Under the pieces are notes generated by a model that was not told the origin of the DNA, made no database searches, and saw only the letters and a list, made by a program, of their open reading frames with translations. Of a DNA stretch of 64,000 nt, positions 47,484-60,584 are shown in pieces. Position numbers and translations under genes: made by a program. Every line of letters begins with the position of its first letter. The first letter of the stretch is position 1. The stretch comes from Symsagittifera roscoffensis (taxonomy: Eukaryota; Xenacoelomorpha; Acoela; Convolutidae): NCBI RefSeq assembly GCF_963678635.1, contig NW_026971333.1, forward strand, positions 33,636 through 97,635. The letters are read 5' to 3'.

Positions 47484-48362
47484 TGGAAAAAACTTTTGGA
47501 AGTGTAATTAAGCCGTTAAACTGAAGAAAACTCTGGGAAGCCAAAGAAAGTGTCTTGAAATGGGGCACTAGACGTTTTCCGGTAACCCATTTTCTTTTAA
47601 AATGAATACGCTATAGAACTGGTATGAATACATGTGCTATTAAAATACAGAAAGGGTATAAATACATGTGTATTTGTTAAGGAAATAGTTTTTCAGATAA
47701 TTTCCGTTTTTGTTCGACTTTTGGGCATTCATAAGCAATCTGGTAAAAACAGTGTCATAAAAGTATTCGTTTTTTATTACTTGCGAAAGCAAATGTCCTC
47801 TTATCGAGAACTATTTTTTTTTCGCGTAACAGGTTTTCTTACAAATCAGTATCAAATTGAGCTTGCTTTTTGAAACATTTCAACTTTCGGTGTACTTCCT
47901 TATTGTTCTAATGGTAAAACTGCTAGATCGAGTTCCAGCCAGAAATTTGTGTTTTAATATGCATAAAAATTGATTTGACAAACTTTCGTTTGGCTGCTCA
48001 TGTTTTGTCACCTTAGCTGCCACATGTGTATTTTTTCTAGTCCAAGCAATTTTCATTGCATTTGGAAGTTTGTTTAATTTTTCCTACAAATTGTACATTC
48101 ACTAACACTAAAAAAAATTCAACCTTCTTATGGTGCCAGGCCGCTTAAATTTTGAGTTTAATCCCTCTGTGGTCACTTTGTGTTCCCTTCACATCCTCTT
48201 TATTTAAATCCAACTATTTTAGAAGCCAAGAAAAAGTTTATAATTTTTTCTAAGAATAACTTGAGTTTTGATTTTTTTTTTCACTTTTGACAACTGTCTG
48301 TTTGATAATTGGCAACTGTCTGTTGAATACTCTCATATGGAAATAGTTATGAAGGTTAACTT

Positions 48363-49120
48363 AGTGCTGATTTAAATTATCCGGACAAAACAAACAAAAT
48401 TTGACATTTTAAACACTTTTTTCCCAAAGTTGTTTAAAATTAGACAAAAAATGAGGATAACAAAAATTGCGTAGATTTTCACCAGAATTAATATGGTGCA
48501 ATTTTTTCACCCAAATTTTATCCCAAAATGGGTCATTTTGGCTTTTTTTAAATAATCAAGAATTACGCTAAAACTACTTTGTTAATAGATGAAAATTATA
48601 TCACCAGAAGCCTCTAACACATCCCAACAAAGTTCTAGAAGGATTGAATCTCGAAAATCTTGCTCAAATTGTTTAAAATTTGTTTTTAAGCTAAGGTTCT
48701 GTAAAAGAGAAAATATTTTTGCTTGTTTGTCATGAAATGTGATTTTTACTATATAAACCCATAACCTTAGCTTAAAAACAAATTTTAATTAATTTGCGCA
48801 AAATTTTGGGGATACAACCCGTCTAGAACTTTGTTGGAATATGTAAGAGGCTTCTTGTGATATAATTGTCTCATCTATTATTTAGGTAGTTTTTGCGTAA
48901 TTCTTGAGTTTTTAGAAAAAAAAAGCGGAAAAGATCCGTTTTTGGGGTAAAATTTTGATTGAGAATTTTGGTGAAAAAATTGCTCCATATTATATCTGGT
49001 GAAATTTTAAGCAAATTTTATTCTCTTCACTTTTTGTTTAAGCTTAACCAAATTTGGCAAAAACGGGTTTGAAGGTTCAAATATTGTTCGTTTTGTTTGG
49101 TTAATTTAAATCAGCACTGT
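48363..49120. mobile_element. Fold-back MITE, Tc1/mariner-like ends (repeat a)
   Basis: The two halves are imperfect reverse complements over the whole length. Ends read AGTGCTGATTTAAATTATCC and, on the other strand, CAGTGCTGATTTAAATTAACC. Internal mirror pairs include CACCAGAATTAATATGG and CACCAGATATAATATGG. There is no coding capacity. CAGTGCTG...CCGGACA-type ends flanked by TA suggest the Tc1/mariner superfamily. Confidence 0.65.
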
Positions 49121-49238
49121 AATAATTTCCTTCGACTGTACATTTTGCGTAAAGAAGTTTCTTTGATCTTTTTGATTCCAAAATAAAAATTTTCAAAGAA
49201 AAACTCAACTATTGTACTATTTCCAATTCATGTTTTTA

Positions 49239-49713
49239 TGGGCCTCGGAGTGGTTAATTTTTTCTTAACCGGTTAACCGATCTCAAATTAACCGGTTAAT
49301 TCTGAAGAAAACGTTTTTGGCAAAAATGATTGAATTTTATACAGAATAGCCATGAAATTACATAAAAATTCACATTATACGATTAACTAACCTTGCTCGC
49401 ATAATACAGAAGCGCCCCGTTGCCTCCAGACAGGGTGAAGGACTTCCGACATATCTGACACAGCCGATTTGTCGTTGACTTTAATGAAATATTTCCACAC
49501 CCAACGATATTTTTATCGCGTTCAGAAAAATGCTTGAAAACGCGTTCAGAAACACTGTAATAATTTCCTTCGACTGCACATTTTGCGTAAAGAAGTTTCT
49601 TTGATCTTTTTGACTCCAAAATAAAAATTTGCAAAGAAAAACTCAACTATTGTACTATTTCCAATTCATTTCCAATTCAACTATTGTACTATTTCCAATT
49701 CAAAACTACCCAA
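49239..49713. repeat. Nested repeat b, internally deleted (unit 1)
   Basis: Head (about 320 bp) of the 2.1 kb repeat fused directly to its tail (about 125 bp), so the fold-back element and surrounding 1.6 kb are missing. Such internally deleted derivatives are typical of DNA transposons. Confidence 0.7.
49383..49560 (-). pseudogene. BED-type remnant, repeat b
   Basis: Same finger, 5' part replaced by the repeat tail because of the internal deletion. Confidence 0.35.
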
Positions 49714-49833
49714 ATCTTAACCGGTTAACCGATCTCAAATTAGCCGGTTAATTCTGAAGAAAACGTTTTTGGCAAAAATGATTGAATTTTATACAGAATA
49801 GCCATGAAATTACATAAAATTCACATTATACGA

Positions 49834-50028
49834 TTAACTAACCTTGCTCGCATAATACAGAAGCCCCCCGTTGCCTCCAGACAGGGTGAAGGACTTCCGA
49901 CGTATCTGACACAGCCGATTTGTCGTTGACTTTAATGAAATATTTCCACACCCAACGACATTTTTATCGCGTTCAGAAAAATGCTTGAAAACGCGTTCAG
50001 AAAAATGATTGAAGAATTTGAGTTGCAT
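49834..50028 (-). pseudogene. BED-type remnant, repeat c
   Basis: Same as repeat a, but with CQIRRKSF, so the second zinc-binding Cys is lost. Confidence 0.4.
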
Positions 50029-50904
50029 TGGAAAAAACTTATGGAAGTGTAATTAAGCCGTTAAACTGAAGAAAACTTTGGGAAGCCAAAGAAAGTGTCT
50101 TGAAATGGGGCACTAGACGTTTTCCGGTAACCCATTTACTTTTAAAATGAATACGCTATAGAACTGGTATGAATACATGTGCTATTAAAATACAGAAAGG
50201 GTATAAATACATGTGTTATTTGTTAAGGAAATAGTTTTTCAGATAATTTCCGTTTTTGTTCGACTTTTGGGCATTCATAAGCAATCTGGTAAAAACAGTG
50301 TCATAAAAATATTCGTTTTTTAATACTTGCGAAAGCAAATGTCCTCTTATCGAGAACTTTTTTTTGGCGTAACAGGTTTTCTTACAAATCAGGATCAAAT
50401 TGAGCTTGCTTTTTGAAACATTTTAACTTTCAGTGGACTTCCTTATTGTTCTAATGGTAAAACGGCTAGATCGAGATCCAGCCGGAATTTTGTGTTTTAA
50501 TATGCATGAAAATTGATTTGTCAAACTTTCGTTTGGCTGCTCATGTTTTGTCACCTTAGCTGCCACATGTGTATTTTTTCTAGTCCAAGCAATTTTCATT
50601 GCATTTGGAAGTTTGTTTAATTTTTCCTACAAATTGTACATTCACTAACACTAAAAAAAATTCAAGCTTTTTATGGTGCCAGGCCGCTTAAATTTTGAAG
50701 TTTAATCCCTCTGTGGTCACTTTGTGTTCCCTTCACATCCTCTTTATTTAAACACAACTATTTTAGAAGCCAAGAAAAAGTTCATAATTTTTTCTAAGAA
50801 TAACTTGAGTTTTGATTTTTTTTCACTTTTGACAACTATCTGTTTGATAATTGGCAACTGTCTGTTGAATACTCTGATATGGAAATAGTTATGAAAGTTA
50901 ACTT

Positions 50905-51697
50905 AGTGCTGATTTAAATTATCCGGACAAAACAAACAAAATTAGACAAAAAGTGAGGAAGTGCTGATTTAAATTATCCGGACAAAACAAACAAAATTAG
51001 ACAAAATTAGACAAAAAGTGAGGAGAACAAAAATTGCGTAGATTTTCACCAGAATTAATATGGTGCAATTTTTTCACCAAAATTTTAATCAAAATTTTAT
51101 CCCAAAATGGGTCATTTTGGCTTTTTTTAAATAATCAAGAATTACGCTAAACTACTTTGTTAATAGATGAAAATTATATCACCAGAAGCCTCTAACACAT
51201 CTCAACAAAGTTCTAGATGGATTGAATCTCGAAAAGCTTGCTCAAATTGTTCAAAAGTTGTTTTTAAGCTAAGGTTCTGTAAAAGAGAAAATATTTTTGC
51301 TTGTTTGTCATGAAATGTGATTTTTTCTATATAAACCCATAAACTTAGCATAAAAACAAATTTTATTTAATTTGCGCAAACTTTTGGAGATACAACCCGT
51401 CTAAAACTTTGTTGGGATGTGTAAGAGGCTTCTTGTGATATAATTGTCTCATCTATTATTTAGGTAGTTTTTGCGTAATTCTTGAGTTTTTAGAAAAAAA
51501 AGCGGAAAAGATCGGTTTTTGGGGTAAAATTTTGGTTGAGAACTTTGATGAAAAAATTGCTCCATATTAGTTCTGGTGAAATTTTAAGCAAATTTTGTTG
51601 TCTTCACTTTTTGTTTAATCTTAACCAAATTTGGCAAAAACGGGTTTGAAGGTTCAAATATTGTTCGTTTTGTCCGGTTAATTTAAATCAGCACTGT
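50905..51697. mobile_element. Fold-back MITE (repeat c)
   Basis: Second copy of the same element, with a tandem duplication of about 50 bp at its left end. Confidence 0.65.
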
Positions 51698-51868
51698 AAT
51701 AATTTCCTTCGACTGTACATTTTGCGTAAAGAAATTTCTTTGATCTTTTTGACTCCAAAATAAAAGTTTTCAAAGAAAAACTCAACTATTGTACTATTTC
51801 CAATTCATGTTTTTCTGAGACGTGGTGGCAAATGCGAATAATTGCTGTCCTCCGTTGGTGAGACTAAT

Positions 51869-52398
51869 CTAGTCTTCATATCGCTCGTCTTCAAACTCAC
51901 GTGGCATCATTTTCAGCACTTTTCCCGTTATGTTAAAAAACGGCATCTGATAATAGCCTCGCGGTTTATAATGGGGAATAGAACGGGTTCTCTGCAGTGG
52001 AATCGAACTAGACGGTTTGTGAATCGAATGCGATACCGATGCTGCCACGCCACCAGCAGCGGTTCGATTCTCAGCCTCGTCCAACCCCCCGCTGTTCTTG
52101 TTCGCGTCTGATTGGCTGTTGTTGCTGTTACTCACAGCTGCTATTTCGTCTTGTCGGAAGTATATTTGTCCGTTTATGATTGTGGCGCCTCCGTTTTTGT
52201 TTCGTCTCAGTCGGTCGTAGAATGCACTCATGTCATTGGCCAGTAGATTATACATTTCGATGTCTTTCCGGTGCAACTTGACTGTTCTGCAGTTGTGCTC
52301 TTCTCTGTAGTGTTTGATATAGTTTGAGTTGTCTCGCAAGTGTGCAAACTTGTAAGGCTTGGGAGTTTCGCGTCTGTTTTTCATCAGAAAAGCAGTGC
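51869..52398 (-). CDS. Terminal exon of an unrecognised convergent gene (unit 1)
   Basis: 530 bp after a good minus-strand acceptor (CTTTTTGACAG), ending with a stop at 51869-51871; encodes 175 residues. The first 70 are basic and helical (KPYKFAHLRDNSNYIKHY, LHRKDIEMYNLLANDM); the rest is polar and low-complexity (S/N-rich), ending in acidic FEDERYED. Codon use is balanced and the residue mix convincing, so it is real coding sequence, but the family is not recognised. It needs one base from the upstream exon. It runs tail to tail with Trabid. Confidence 0.6.
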
Positions 52399-52795
52399 CT
52401 GTCAAAAAGAAAAAGACAAATTAATTTTTCATCTCTAATTTATTACCGCAGCCATCATTCTGCTCGGAAAAAAAAGAACCAACGTCTGAGTTCTTCAATT
52501 TTCACCAAAGTATATGCTATAAACTCCTTTGAGATCTAAGCAATTTCTTTAGCTTGTTTTTCTAGGCTCCGGGGGTCGTCGCTTATTCACTTTCAAAGAG
52601 CCCCCCCCACCCCACGGATTTGTTCAAAGAGAAGATCTCACATAATCATCCAATCAAAGCCTCAGGTAGTTACCCATTATAGCCTCGCCACATTCATACT
52701 TTCAAAATGTATTTTCCCTCTATTTGCACAAAAGCCCAAACAAAAGTCCAAAAACGAATTTCGTAATATATATATTTTTATAAATACTCCAAAAT

Positions 52796-52975
52796 TTAAT
52801 AACCGTGGCTTTCTCCCGAATTTGTCGCTGACATGGGTTGTGCGTGACCGAACTGCACGTGACTGGCGGCACTTTCGCTCACGTGCTGGTTGAGAAGCTG
52901 CTGTTTTCTCAGAAAAAATGCGGCGGGTGGGAGCCACTGGCAGAATCCCTCCTCGAACTTGAGACTCTGCATCAG
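52796..52975 (-). CDS. Possible penultimate exon of the convergent gene, cut by the duplication edge (unit 1)
   Basis: Open minus-strand segment with GC-rich third positions (LKFEEGFCQWLPPAAFFLRK, later SAASHVQFGHAQP). It ends at a TAA (52796-52798), or just before it at CACG|GTTATT, whose phase would fit the exon at 51869-52398. The donor is weak. Its 5' part is lost where the 8.9 kb unit joins Trabid sequence. Confidence 0.4.
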   Translation of the reverse strand: MMQSLKFEEGFCQWLPPAAFFLRKQQLLNQHVSESAASHVQFGHAQPMSATNSGESHGY

Positions 52976-55900
52976 CGACGACAACAGACGCAGCCGAGCA
53001 CTTCTAACAACCACCATCCAGTGATTTCCTACTACCCGCGGTCAATTGACATCCCGTTTACGTCAGAAAGACTAGTCAAAACTAAACCACCCAAACTCAA
53101 AGCTCCTCAGAGCTTCAATATTAGTACTTTATAGTGTAAACTCCCGAAAAAACTTGGCCTAATTTTTGTTCAAAAGCATTCACTTCTCACTCACGAAATT
53201 TCACCAAAATTATGCGAAATGATGAGTTTTTCATTTTTCTTCGATATTCTGATATTTTTGTTTGATACAAAACTTCTCGTCAGATCAGAGTTGTCAATGC
53301 GATTTCATTCTGTGAATTTTTTAGTTGTATAAAGGAAATGGTTAGAAGTGGTGCCCGTAGATACTAGTCTCTAAATTTATGTCATTTTGAGTAAATATTT
53401 ATTCAGGATACTAGTAGTCAAAGTTCACATAATAACCGTAACTTATTCACATCATCAACAGTGAACAAAGTCATGTACATGAACAATGCTTACTTAATTT
53501 AGCCCCAAGGTCAGGATTCTTTTAAAGAGTAATACATCCGCCTATTTTTGGCGAGTTGTGATATTATATTGGAAAATCTCAGTTGATAGGTATTTTGACG
53601 AAATGACAAAACTATGACCATATTTATGTAGAAAGGTTATAAGTGCATTTGATACAAATGATTATCAATGTGTATTACGTGTACTGACTGAGAGTTAAGT
53701 TAATAGTTGTGATATGTGAACAGAATTTACGTGACAAAATTAAAATTTGACCAATGTTCAAATATTCTGTTACCTAGATGTTCATGCGTTCACTGTTGAT
53801 TTTGCATTTCTTCAACATTAATATGCAGATTGTTTTTCATGTCTTTTTGATGTTCTACCGTGGCGATGATAAATTGGATGAAGTTTATACGATGTATCCC
53901 GGATTAACTGCGCCATCATGATTTTATTAGGCACTGCATTGCATATCTCATCACTATATCTATATACTCCTCGGAAAAGCCTCGAGGTTTAGCAAAATAC
54001 TCTCCTCCTTGACAATACTTATTGATAAATTAGCAGTTAGTGGATAGATGTTTCTAGACTAGATATACTTTAACTATAGAATATAATACACTACTCTAAT
54101 TACATTTCCAAATACTAAGCTTTGTGCAATAAGAAATAAATGCGTTTCATTTGTTCACTGTTCTATTTTACTCGAAACTGCAGATAAAAATAACTCTTCT
54201 TTGATTAGTTTTTCTGCTACGTCAAGTAATGTCATGTAGTTTGGAACATAGAAAAGATATTTGAAATGAAATTACTGCGAGTTACGGTACGAATCAGGTT
54301 TTAGAGGGCAGTTATTAAAGTTCAATGAACGTGGTGAAGACACTTGTACATCTCATTTTCAAATTTTTTTTCGTTTTCCCGTTACCCGTTGATCCAGTTC
54401 ATACGCTTGCGATTAGTTTTTTTTTTGCGCAGATAACTAAGTCTAACAGTAATTGTATTTCAAATTTGTGTTTTCCTCAATCAATACATGTTTTGAACAT
54501 AGCTGCATTTTAAATACCCGTTCTAAACGAAAATTTTCAAATGCTGATTTTAATTATACCAAATCAGGTTTAGTATAAATCTGTTTTTTTTTTTTCATTT
54601 TCGGACCACTTGCAGAGTGGGAAAAAACTATGGCATAAGGTCCTTCTTAAAAAAAAATTCCAGCTTATGCTGACTAAGTCAATAAAATATGGTAGGCGGT
54701 CAAATGTGGTATTATATTAAAGAACTATTAGCCATGATTGGGATAATTAAGAACAAGAATTAATTGTCGAGAAAAACTGGTCTGAATAATTTTGAGTTTC
54801 AGATTAACTTGCACGAATTCGATGTGAGGATGACCACTACTATTTTAACAATATTTCAATACTTAAACTTGAACGTCACTTAAGCGTTGTTTTTGTGCAA
54901 TTTACACAGCGAACGGTTATTGTTGTTGTTCCGACCATCGAAATTGTGGAGCACCTTTGTATTCGGGTGTGTTTTAGTTTTTTCTCGCAAGATCAGGTAA
55001 AAGCAATTTCCAGAATGGGTTGTGATATATATATTAAAGCCCTTTCAGTCGTGATTTGAACGACCTTTTTTTAAAAACTATTGTAGACATTAGATGCAAA
55101 GTTTTTCTGTATTTTTTAACAGACAAAAAATAATGAGGCTACACATAGAAAATTAACTGAAAAATTCGAATTGGCCTTAAAAGAAAACTTCCAGAGTGGT
55201 AATCGAATCATTAACTTGAAAGAAACTTTGGGCACTTCATGTACTTGCAAAAGAAAGTGTCTTGGAATGGGTATTAAATGTTTTTCATAGACAAATTATC
55301 CAATTTTTGCAGTTTTAAAACCACCTGTTTGAAGCTCTACTTCCTGGGGTTGAGTACTGGCTGGACCTTGTTTTTTCATTAAGCAAGTGTTAAAACTTTT
55401 CTGCTCATTGGACTTAAGTATCAGTGATTGTCAAATTAATAACTATTCTGTTTTTTCTTTTGCAAAGATACGATTTTAACTCCAGCTGAAAATGTATTTT
55501 ACCTTGTAATCATTGCATGTATAACGATCGGGTTTAGGAACTGAACCTTTTAATGAAGATTTTTTGAACTTTGATGTTTTTCAAAAAACAATTTTTAGAT
55601 TAGTTTCGGACTGATAAATTTTGTTAGGCGAACATATGAACGCATACAGTAAATTCGTAAGGCATTCTAATCAAAACATTGTAATAATTTTATCGTTTTT
55701 AAACAAACTTTAAATTGAACTTGTTTTTTAGTTTCGGCTTGATATTGGTCGCTTTTTCTCCTAAGGGTATCAGATTTGTACCTTATATGATTTCGGAAAA
55801 AAATGTCGTGGGTAGTAAGCTTCTTTCAACCAAATTAAATTTAAAATCAACATCTTACGGTTTCTCTTGAAAATCCTACAGAAATTGTACAAATACGTGT

Positions 55901-56175
55901 GCAATTTATTGAATGTGAAATTTTTCAAAAAGCTCGTAAAATGGTGGCTCCTGTAAACACCCGTTTTTTAAATTTGTCGAAGCGAGTGTCTTCTAATCGC
56001 GAGCTCTTTTTTCGCGTAACATTTTTACAAATGGGCCTCGGAGTGGTTAATTTTTTCTTAACCGGTTAACCGATCTCAAATTAACCGGTTAATTCTGAAG
56101 AAAACGTTTTTGGCAAAAATGATTGAATTTTATACAGAATAGTCATGAAATTACATAAAAATTCACATTATACGA

Positions 56176-56370
56176 TTAACTAACCTTGCTCGCATAATAC
56201 AGAAGCGCCCCGTTGCCTCCAGACAGGGTGAAGGACTTCCGACATATCTGACACAGCCGATTTGTCGTTGACTTTAATGAAATATTTCCACACCCAACGA
56301 CATTTTTATCGCGTTCAGAAAAATGCTTGAAAACGCGTTCAGAAAAATGATTGAAGAATTTGAGTTGCAT
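56176..56370 (-). pseudogene. BED-type remnant, repeat a, unit 2
   Basis: Identical protein to 47289-47483. Confidence 0.4.
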
Positions 56371-57249
56371 TGGAAAAAACTTTTGGAAGTGTAATTAAGC
56401 CGTTAAACTGAAGAAAACTCTGGGAAGCCAAAGAAAGTGTCTTGAAATGGGGCACTAGACGTTTTCCGGTAACCCATTTTCTTTTAAAATGAATACGCTA
56501 TAGAACTGGTATGAATACATGTGCTATTAAAATACAGAAAGGGTATAAATACATGTGTATTTGTTAAGGAAATAGTTTTTCAGATAATTTCCGTTTTTGT
56601 TCGACTTTTGGGCATTCATAAGCAATCTGGTAAAAACAGTGTCATAAAAGTATTCGTTTTTTATTACTTGCGAAAGCAAATGTCCTCTTATCGAGAACTA
56701 TTTTTTTTTCGCGTAACAGGTTTTCTTACAAATCAGTATCAAATTGAGCTTGCTTTTTGAAACATTTCAACTTTCGGTGTACTTCCTTATTGTTCTAATG
56801 GTAAAACTGCTAGATCGAGTTCCAGCCAGAAATTTGTGTTTTAATATGCATAAAAATTGATTTGACAAACTTTCGTTTGGCTGCTCATGTTTTGTCACCT
56901 TAGCTGCCACATGTGTATTTTTTCTAGTCCAAGCAATTTTCATTGCATTTGGAAGTTTGTTTAATTTTTCCTACAAATTGTACATTCACTAACACTAAAA
57001 AAAATTCAACCTTCTTATGGTGCCAGGCCGCTTAAATTTTGAGTTTAATCCCTCTGTGGTCACTTTGTGTTCCCTTCACATCCTCTTTATTTAAATCCAA
57101 CTATTTTAGAAGCCAAGAAAAAGTTCATAATTTTTTCTAAGAATAACTTGAGTTTTGATTTTTTTTTTCACTTTTGACAACTGTCTGTTTGATAATTGGC
57201 AACTGTCTGTTGAATACTCTCATATGGAAATAGTTATGAAGGTTAACTT

Positions 57250-58007
57250 AGTGCTGATTTAAATTATCCGGACAAAACAACCAAAATTTGACATTTTAAA
57301 CACTTTTTTCCCAAAGTTGTTTAAAATTAGACAAAAAATGAGGATAACAAAAATTGCGTAGATTTTCACCAGAATTAATATGGTGCAATTTTTTCACCCA
57401 AATTTTATCCCAAAATGGGTCATTTTGGCTTTTTTTAAATAATCAAGAATTACGCTAAAACTACTTTGTTAATAGATGAAAATTATATCACCAGAAGCCT
57501 CTAACACATCCCAACAAAGTTCTAGAAGGATTGAATCTCGAAAATCTTGCTCAAATTGTTTAAAATTTGTTTTTAAGCTAAGGTTCTGTAAAAGAGAAAA
57601 TATTTTTGCTTGTTTGTCATGAAATGTGATTTTTACTATATAAACCCATAACCTTAGCTTAAAAACAAATTTTAATTAATTTGCGCAAAATTTTGGGGAT
57701 ACAACCCGTCTAGAACTTTGTTGGAATATGTAAGAGGCTTCTTGTGATATAATTGTCTCATCTATTATTTAGGTAGTTTTTGCGTAATTCTTGAGTTTTT
57801 AGAAAAAAAAAGCGGAAAAGATCCGTTTTTGGGGTAAAATTTTGATTGAGAATTTTGGTGAAAAAATTGCTCCATATTATATCTGGTGAAATTTTAAGCA
57901 AATTTTATTCTCTTCACTTTTTGTTTAAGCTTAACCAAATTTGGCAAAAACGGGTTTGAAGGTTCAAATATTGTTCGTTTTGTTTGGTTAATTTAAATCA
58001 GCACTGT
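57250..58007. mobile_element. Fold-back MITE (repeat a, unit 2)
   Basis: Copy of 48363-49120 carried along by the 8.9 kb duplication. Confidence 0.65.
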
Positions 58008-58269
58008 AATAATTTCCTTCGACTGTACATTTTGCGTAAAGAAGTTTCTTTGATCTTTTTGATTCCAAAATAAAAATTTTCAAAGAAAAACTCAACTATT
58101 GTACTATTTCCAATTCATGTTTTTATGGGCCTCGGAGTGGTTAATTTTTTCTTAACCGGTTAACCGATCTCAAATTAACCGGTTAATTCTGAAGAAAACG
58201 TTTTTGGCAAAAATGATTGAATTTTATACAGAATAGCCATGAAATTACATAAAAATTCACATTATACGA

Positions 58270-58448
58270 TTAACTAACCTTGCTCGCATAATACAGAAGC
58301 GCCCCGTTGCCTCCAGACAGGGTGAAGGACTTCCGACATATCTGACACAGCCGATTTGTCGTTGACTTTAATGAAATATTTCCACACCCAACGATATTTT
58401 TATCGCGTTCAGAAAAATGCTTGAAAACGCGTTCAGAAACACTGTAAT
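58270..58448 (-). pseudogene. BED-type remnant, repeat b, unit 2
   Basis: Identical protein to 49383-49560. Confidence 0.35.
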
Positions 58449-58720
58449 AATTTCCTTCGACTGCACATTTTGCGTAAAGAAGTTTCTTTGATCTTTTTGA
58501 CTCCAAAATAAAAATTTGCAAAGAAAAACTCAACTATTGTACTATTTCCAATTCATTTCCAATTCAACTATTGTACTATTTCCAATTCAAAACTACCCAA
58601 ATCTTAACCGGTTAACCGATCTCAAATTAGCCGGTTAATTCTGAAGAAAACGTTTTTGGCAAAAATGATTGAATTTTATACAGAATAGCCATGAAATTAC
58701 ATAAAATTCACATTATACGA

Positions 58721-58915
58721 TTAACTAACCTTGCTCGCATAATACAGAAGCCCCCCGTTGCCTCCAGACAGGGTGAAGGACTTCCGACGTATCTGACACA
58801 GCCGATTTGTCGTTGACTTTAATGAAATATTTCCACACCCAACGACATTTTTATCGCGTTCAGAAAAATGCTTGAAAACGCGTTCAGAAAAATGATTGAA
58901 GAATTTGAGTTGCAT
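58721..58915 (-). pseudogene. BED-type remnant, repeat c, unit 2
   Basis: Identical protein to 49834-50028, with the same Cys-to-Arg change. Confidence 0.4.
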
Positions 58916-59791
58916 TGGAAAAAACTTATGGAAGTGTAATTAAGCCGTTAAACTGAAGAAAACTTTGGGAAGCCAAAGAAAGTGTCTTGAAATGGGGCAC
59001 TAGACGTTTTCCGGTAACCCATTTACTTTTAAAATGAATACGCTATAGAACTGGTATGAATACATGTGCTATTAAAATACAGAAAGGGTATAAATACATG
59101 TGTTATTTGTTAAGGAAATAGTTTTTCAGATAATTTCCGTTTTTGTTCGACTTTTGGGCATTCATAAGCAATCTGGTAAAAACAGTGTCATAAAAATATT
59201 CGTTTTTTAATACTTGCGAAAGCAAATGTCCTCTTATCGAGAACTTTTTTTTGGCGTAACAGGTTTTCTTACAAATCAGGATCAAATTGAGCTTGCTTTT
59301 TGAAACATTTTAACTTTCAGTGTACTTCCTTATTGTTCTAATGGTAAAACGGCTAGATCGAGATCCAGCCGGAATTTTGTGTTTTAATATGCATGAAAAT
59401 TGATTTGTCAAACTTTCGTTTGGCTGCTCATGTTTTGTCACCTTAGCTGCCACATGTGTATTTTTTCTAGTCCAAGCAATTTTCATTGCATTTGGAAGTT
59501 TGTTTAATTTTTCCTACAAATTGTACATTCACTAACACTAAAAAAAATTCAAGCTTTTTATGGTGCCAGGCCGCTTAAATTTTGAAGTTTAATCCCTCTG
59601 TGGTCACTTTGTGTTCCCTTCACATCCTCTTTATTTAAACACAACTATTTTAGAAGCCAAGAAAAAGTTCATAATTTTTTCTAAGAATAACTTGAGTTTT
59701 GATTTTTTTTCACTTTTGACAACTATCTGTTTGATAATTGGCAACTGTCTGTTGAATACTCTGATATGGAAATAGTTATGAAAGTTAACTT

Positions 59792-60584
59792 AGTGCTGAT
59801 TTAAATTATCCGGACAAAACAAACAAAATTAGACAAAAAGTGAGGAAGTGCTGATTTAAATTATCCGGACAAAACAAACAAAATTAGACAAAATTAGACA
59901 AAAAGTGAGGAGAACAAAAATTGCGTAGATTTTCACCAGAATTAATATGGTGCAATTTTTTCACCAAAATTTTAATCAAAATTTTATCCCAAAATGGGTC
60001 ATTTTGGCTTTTTTTAAATAATCAAGAATTACGCTAAACTACTTTGTTAATAGATGAAAATTATATCACCAGAAGCCTCTAACACATCTCAACAAAGTTC
60101 TAGATGGATTGAATCTCGAAAAGCTTGCTCAAATTGTTCAAAAGTTGTTTTTAAGCTAAGGTTCTGTAAAAGAGAAAATATTTTTGCTTGTTTGTCATGA
60201 AATGTGATTTTTTCTATATAAACCCATAAACTTAGCATAAAAACAAATTTTATTTAATTTGCGCAAACTTTTGGAGATACAACCCGTCTAAAACTTTGTT
60301 GGGATGTGTAAGAGGCTTCTTGTGATATAATTGTCTCATCTATTATTTAGGTAGTTTTTGCGTAATTCTTGAGTTTTTAGAAAAAAAAGCGGAAAAGATC
60401 GGTTTTTGGGGTAAAATTTTGGTTGAGAACTTTGATGAAAAAATTGCTCCATATTAGTTCTGGTGAAATTTTAAGCAAATTTTGTTGTCTTCACTTTTTG
60501 TTTAATCTTAACCAAATTTGGCAAAAACGGGTTTGAAGGTTCAAATATTGTTCGTTTTGTCCGGTTAATTTAAATCAGCACTGT
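59792..60584. mobile_element. Fold-back MITE (repeat c, unit 2)
   Basis: Copy of 50905-51697 carried along by the 8.9 kb duplication. Confidence 0.65.

Larger units (their letters stand above)
47145..49238. repeat. Nested 2.1 kb repeat a (unit 1)
   Basis: Begins with TTAACCGGTTAACC-type sequence, then a BED-finger remnant (minus strand), a tail region, a fold-back element and the end motif ACTATTGTACTATTTCCAATTC. Repeated as copy c at 49714-51815 and, shortened, as copy b at 49239-49713. Confidence 0.8.
49714..51815. repeat. Nested 2.1 kb repeat c (unit 1)
   Basis: Same organisation as copy a, more diverged from it than unit 1 is from unit 2. The copy of the fold-back element inside has gained a short tandem duplication of its left end (about 50905-51000). 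Confidence 0.8.
44088..52975 (+). repeat. 8.9 kb tandem unit 1
   Basis: 8888 bp. Direct comparison with 52976 onwards shows near identity (rare single-base differences, for example T/G at 44265 against 53152, and homopolymer lengths). It contains the end of Trabid, intergenic sequence, nested 2.1 kb repeats and two minus-strand exons of a second gene. Confidence 0.92.

Noticed and set aside
47880..47940. Sequence resembling tRNA A- and B-boxes (TTCTAATGGTAAAACTGC, GATCGAGTTCC)
   Set aside because: A-box is off consensus, B-box needs an indel, and no cloverleaf can be drawn.
52838..53134. 98-codon plus-strand ORF crossing the unit 1/unit 2 boundary (also at 61730-62026)
   Set aside because: It is a chance fusion across the duplication junction. 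The minus strand has better coding character left of the junction, and Trabid ends in another frame on the right.
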